From Rhodoglobus sp. (GTDB lineage Bacteria > Actinomycetota > Actinomycetes > Actinomycetales > Microbacteriaceae), in assembly GCA_025463605.1 (NCBI GenBank), contig JAODAV010000001.1, forward strand, positions 310,001 through 374,000: a stretch of DNA of 64,000 bases, read 5' to 3'. How positions within the stretch are numbered: position 1 is the stretch's first letter; each line of letters starts with the position of its first letter. The notes beneath the pieces were generated by a model. That model saw only the letters and a list, made by a program, of their open reading frames with translations, was not told the origin of the DNA and did not search any database. Shown here piece by piece: positions 60,568-64,000 of this stretch. Made by a program: the position numbers and the translations under genes.

Positions 60568-61617
60568 TCATCGCTCGCGTGCCTCCAGCAACCATCCGGC
60601 CCCGTCGCACTCGAACGCCAACTCCGGAGATTGCGGGATGCCTCCGACGAGCGGGAGCCGCATAACGGCCGACCCGTCCCACGCGGCGACGAGGAGATGG
60701 TCGTCTCGCACGAGAATGTGCTGCGGCCACTCGGCATCCAGTTCCACCTCCCCGATCAGGCGCGGGCCACCCGAGTCGAGCGCGAACGTCGCGATCGTGT
60801 CGTATCCGCGATTGGCGAAGTAGACGAATCCCTGATCTCGCGAGACCTTCACGTCACCCGGGTAGTTGCGCTCGGAGCGAGTGGTCGCGGGGCCCGACAG
60901 GAGCGAACCGCGTTCGACGCGCCATCCGGGGTCATCGGTGTCGACCCGACCCACCGCGATCGTGCCGGCGAGCTCACCGCTGACGACGATTGCCCCTCCG
61001 CCCAACACGACCATGTGGCGCGGTCCCGTACCGGTTGGAGTCGGGATGCTTTCGATCTCGCGCAACTCGGGTTCGATCCGGTACCGCCGGATGCTCTCAG
61101 CACCGAGATCGGGCACGAACAGTACGCCACCGTGGAAGACGACCTGGTGCGGGTGCGCGACACCCTGACGGGAAGGATCGGACCCGGATCCCGACAGCGG
61201 CAGGGCCAGACCCTCCCCCTCGAGCCTGCCTCGCTCGTCGAGCGGCCACACCGTCAGCGAACCGCCCGTGCCTTCGAATCCGTAGTTGGCCGCAATGAGC
61301 AGCCGGCCGGTCGGGTCCACGGCGAGGTCGCAAGGGATATCGCCCAGCGAGTCCTGGTGCGCGATCGGCACGGCCTCGCCCCCGCGCACCACGTCGGTCA
61401 CGTCCCACGCGTGCACCCGACCAGGCCCCATGCCGGACAGGCCGTAGATGATGGGCAGGCGAGGATGCGCACACAGTGCTGCGAGTTGCACAACCGTGTC
61501 GAGCTGGCGCAGCTTCCACTCCCCTCCCTCCTCAGTGGCCAGGTGCAAGCCGTGCTGAGCGGCTTCGCCCCGTCCTGCGACGAAGAGGTTCAGCGAGGGG
61601 ATTGTCGGTTCTGCCAT
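60568..61617 (-). CDS. Lactonase-family seven-bladed beta-propeller protein
   Basis: A 349-residue Pgl-like propeller without signal peptide. Family features are DLAVDPTGRLLIAANYG, VAHPHQVVFHGGVLFVPDLGAESIRRYR, GTGPRHMVV and YPGDVKVSRDQGFVYFANRGYDTIATF. It may open a sugar lactone for the neighbouring pathway. ATG at 61617 chosen; a GTG at 61647 would add ten residues. Confidence 0.87.
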   Translation of the reverse strand: MAEPTIPSLNLFVAGRGEAAQHGLHLATEEGGEWKLRQLDTVVQLAALCAHPRLPIIYGLSGMGPGRVHAWDVTDVVRGGEAVPIAHQDSLGDIPCDLAVDPTGRLLIAANYGFEGTGGSLTVWPLDERGRLEGEGLALPLSGSGSDPSRQGVAHPHQVVFHGGVLFVPDLGAESIRRYRIEPELREIESIPTPTGTGPRHMVVLGGGAIVVSGELAGTIAVGRVDTDDPGWRVERGSLLSGPATTRSERNYPGDVKVSRDQGFVYFANRGYDTIATFALDSGGPRLIGEVELDAEWPQHILVRDDHLLVAAWDGSAVMRLPLVGGIPQSPELAFECDGAGWLLEARER

Positions 61618-61743
61618 GTAGACAGTCTCGGGTCGCGGCAGTTCCACCGCAATTCTCGCGTTCGACAGGTGGGCCGGCCGCGCCGTTTACATTATTCCGC
61701 CCGCTCCCAGAATTCTTCCAGCTAACACGCAGATACTTATTGC

Positions 61744-62436
61744 ATGGCTGACGGACCCAAAATTCTCATCGTCGACGACGAACCCAATATTCGCGACCTT
61801 CTTACGACGTCGTTGCGCTTCGCCGGCTTCGCAGTCCGCGCAGTCGGCAACGGTGCGCAGGCGATCTCCGCGGTACTCGAAGAAGAACCCGACCTCATCA
61901 TCCTCGACGTCATGCTGCCCGACATGAACGGGTTCGGCGTGACCAAGCGACTTCGCGCATCCGGCTACACCGCGCCCATCCTCTTCCTCACGGCCAAAGA
62001 CGACACCGAAGACAAGATCACGGGCCTCACCGTGGGCGGTGACGACTACGTGACCAAGCCCTTCAGCCTCGACGAAATCGTCGCGCGCATCAAGGCCATC
62101 CTGCGTCGTACCATGCACGACGACGAGGAAGCCATCATCCGCGCCGGCGAGCTGACCATGGACCAGGACACCCACGAGGTCACGATCGGCAGCGACCAGA
62201 TCGAGTTGAGTCCCACCGAGTTCAAGCTGCTGCGCTATCTCATGCTCAACCCCAACCGCGTGCTCTCGAAGGCGCAGATCCTCGACCACGTGTGGGAGTA
62301 CGACTTCAACGGCGACGCGGGCATCGTGGAGAGCTACATCTCCTACCTGCGCCGCAAGCTCGACCAGTACTCCACCGAACCTGTGATTCAGACCAAGCGC
62401 GGTTTCGGGTACATGCTCAAGGCAGCGAGGGTCTAG
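61744..62436 (+). CDS. OmpR/PhoB-family response regulator
   Basis: A 230-residue regulator. Receiver domain (1-120) has the acidic pair Asp11-Asp12, phospho-acceptor Asp55 in LIILDVMLPD and Lys105 in VTKPF. The C-terminal winged helix has ELSPTEFKLLRYLMLNPNRVLSKAQILDHVW. It resembles actinobacterial TrcR/TcrX types. No ribosome site is seen just before the ATG, so the message may be leaderless. Sensor kinase gene follows after 21 bases. Confidence 0.93.
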   Translation: MADGPKILIVDDEPNIRDLLTTSLRFAGFAVRAVGNGAQAISAVLEEEPDLIILDVMLPDMNGFGVTKRLRASGYTAPILFLTAKDDTEDKITGLTVGGDDYVTKPFSLDEIVARIKAILRRTMHDDEEAIIRAGELTMDQDTHEVTIGSDQIELSPTEFKLLRYLMLNPNRVLSKAQILDHVWEYDFNGDAGIVESYISYLRRKLDQYSTEPVIQTKRGFGYMLKAARV

Positions 62437-62457
62437 GGGCGTACCCTGAGTTCCACC

Positions 62458-64000
62458 ATGCACGATGAGCTCACCGAGTGGTGGAACCGGATCTCCCTCC
62501 GCACCAAGATCACTGGTGTCACCGTGCTGCTGCTCACGATGGGGCTGCTCGTCGCGGGCCTCGGCACGATGGCGGTGCTGCGCAATTACCTCGTCGACGA
62601 GGTCGACTCCAAGCTCACGCAGTTCGCCAACAGCCTGCCCCAGGAGGTGGTACTCGACGGCGCCAACACCTTCAAGGCAGAGAACGCGACCGGATTCGCC
62701 AACCCGTACTACCTTGCCGCGGTGGCAGCCGACGGCCAGCTCATCGACGACAACCTCACCTCCGAGCAGAGCTCGCTCCGACCCGAGGTCTCCCAACTGA
62801 CCCTGCTCGAGTTGCGTGAGCTTCCGAGCAAGCTGACCCTGTCCAATCGCACCCACTCGGTCGAGTGGCGGGTGCTCGCGCTACCCGGCGGCGTCATCGG
62901 CACTGGAGAGCACACGGGAGAACAGGCGACCCTCGTGATCGGCCTGAGCCTCAGCGATTCGAACGCGATCGTGTCCCGCTATGCCGCGATCTTCCTGTTC
63001 TTCGGCCTCACCGTGGTGATCCTCGGCGGTGCCCTCACTCGCCTACTGGTGACCACGACGTTCACACCCCTGCGCGAGGTCGAGGCGACGGCCGCCCGCT
63101 TCGCCGACGGCGACTTCAACCAGCGGCTCGCGGGCGCGATTCCCAACACGGAGGTGGGCCGCCTCAACCGCTCCCTCAACTCGATGCTCGCGCGCATCGA
63201 CCGCGCCTTCGCCGATCGAGCGCGCACGATCGAGCAGATGCGCCGGTTCGTGGGCGACGCCTCGCACGAGCTGCGCACACCGCTCGTCTCGGTGCGCGGC
63301 TACGCGGAGCTCTACCGCATGGGCGCACTCACCAAGCCAGAAGACGTCGCCCAGGCGATGGAACGCATCGAGAAGGAAGCGATCCGCATGGGCGAGCTCG
63401 TCGAGGACCTCCTTGAGTTGGCCCGCATCGACGAGGCGAAGCCGCTGCAGCTCACCGAAGTCGACCTCGTGCCGCTCGCCACAGACTCCGCGCTCGATGC
63501 GATGGCTTCCGCTCCCGACCGGGTCGTGACTGTCGTCGGCACGGATGCCCCCGCCGAAGAACCTCCCGTCGAGACGCTCGTGCTCGACGTGGTTCCGTCG
63601 GCCGCGACGACACCCGCGCGCAGCGCGTCGCTCGCGACGGGACCCATCGCATTCGCCAGCGCAACCCTCGCACGGCTGGTGCGCTCGCGCACTCGAGCCG
63701 GTCGTGCGGCGGGCGAGACCGTGACGATTCCCGAACCGCCGCCGGCCGCGCTTCGCGCGATCGTGCTCGCCGAGGAGAACAAGATCCGGCAGGTGCTCGC
63801 GAACCTCATCGGCAACGCCATGCGATTCACCCCCGAGGGCAGCCCCATCGAGATCGGGGTCGGCGTCGACGCGGCACGCCGGGTCGCCATCCTGTCCGTG
63901 ATCGACCACGGAGAGGGAATCCCCCCGCAGATCCGCGGCAAGATCTTCGAGCGATTCTGGCGTGCCGACTCGTCGCGTACGCGCGTCACCGGCGGCAGCG
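62458..64000 (+). CDS. Sensor histidine kinase (3' end beyond window)
   Basis: At least 514 residues. Two membrane segments (about 21-43 and 178-200) flank an extracytoplasmic sensor region; a HAMP domain follows (TPLREVEATAARFADGDFNQRL). His270 in DASHELRTPLVSVRGYAE is the phospho-site, and the N box is IRQVLANLIGNAMRFTPEGS, with the G1 box DHGEGIPP. About 76 Ala/Pro/Ser-rich residues sit between the dimerisation helices and N box, longer than usual. Reading continues open to the edge. Confidence 0.92.
   Translation, partial: MHDELTEWWNRISLRTKITGVTVLLLTMGLLVAGLGTMAVLRNYLVDEVDSKLTQFANSLPQEVVLDGANTFKAENATGFANPYYLAAVAADGQLIDDNLTSEQSSLRPEVSQLTLLELRELPSKLTLSNRTHSVEWRVLALPGGVIGTGEHTGEQATLVIGLSLSDSNAIVSRYAAIFLFFGLTVVILGGALTRLLVTTTFTPLREVEATAARFADGDFNQRLAGAIPNTEVGRLNRSLNSMLARIDRAFADRARTIEQMRRFVGDASHELRTPLVSVRGYAELYRMGALTKPEDVAQAMERIEKEAIRMGELVEDLLELARIDEAKPLQLTEVDLVPLATDSALDAMASAPDRVVTVVGTDAPAEEPPVETLVLDVVPSAATTPARSASLATGPIAFASATLARLVRSRTRAGRAAGETVTIPEPPPAALRAIVLAEENKIRQVLANLIGNAMRFTPEGSPIEIGVGVDAARRVAILSVIDHGEGIPPQIRGKIFERFWRADSSRTRVTGGS

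Overview
The window comes from a high-GC Gram-positive bacterium (Actinomycetota), most likely Microbacteriaceae. The evidence is GTG/TTG starts with GGAGG-type ribosome sites, a mycobacterial-type SerC, an XPB-family helicase with its partner protein, a split PntA transhydrogenase, DUF2530/DUF3027/DUF3618 proteins and a DtxR/IdeR regulator. The genus cannot be fixed from the sequence alone.

Region 1 (1 to about 21.3 kb) looks like an accessory catabolic island ending beside a tRNA-Arg(CCT) gene. A minus-strand unit encodes an oligopeptide-type ABC importer with an MFS protein, followed by EtfBA (EtfA runs off the left edge). A plus-strand unit encodes an MmgE/PrpD protein, an RraA/HMG-aldolase-like protein, a ThDP enzyme and an isopropylmalate/isocitrate-type dehydrogenase. 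A minus-strand trio encodes a TcuA-like flavoprotein, a second MmgE/PrpD protein and an isocitrate-lyase/PEP-mutase-family lyase. A GntR/FCD regulator, another MFS protein and an aldehyde dehydrogenase complete the set. A recurring motif resembling GTCAACTGTTTACA occurs in the main promoter regions and probably forms one GntR regulon. The enzymes suggest breakdown of a branched di- or tricarboxylic acid. The substrate is unknown.

Region 2 (about 21.3 to 42.6 kb) is mostly housekeeping. It holds three related secreted cell-wall hydrolases (two CHAP, one NlpC/P60), an HNH nuclease, a probable 33-residue small gene with a strong terminator, IdeR-like regulator, SerC, a membrane-protein group (YihY, DUF3618, holin-like, YtxH-like), a cold-shock protein with DUF3027, an XPB helicase with its partner, and PntAB. 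It ends with a compact pterin/folate-like module: a RibD-C reductase, a divergent dihydropteroate synthase, an FAD oxidoreductase and FolE, divergent from a Cys-rich HTH regulator and a nitronate monooxygenase.

Region 3 (about 42.6 to 61.6 kb) is a second catabolic region, almost all on the minus strand and tightly overlapping. Two CUT1 carbohydrate importers share one visible ATPase. They sit with an amidohydrolase/deacetylase, a SelA-like PLP lyase, a D-serine-dehydratase-like protein, RidA, an SDR, a 3-hydroxyacyl-CoA-dehydrogenase-type enzyme, an FAH hydrolase, a Gfo/Idh/MocA oxidoreductase, a phosphotriesterase-family hydrolase, a lactonase and an IclR regulator. This fits import and stepwise breakdown of a (possibly N-acylated) amino or sugar acid. 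A GTTCA-N6-TGAA motif precedes three of its transcription units. The window closes with an OmpR-type response regulator and its sensor kinase, cut by the right edge.
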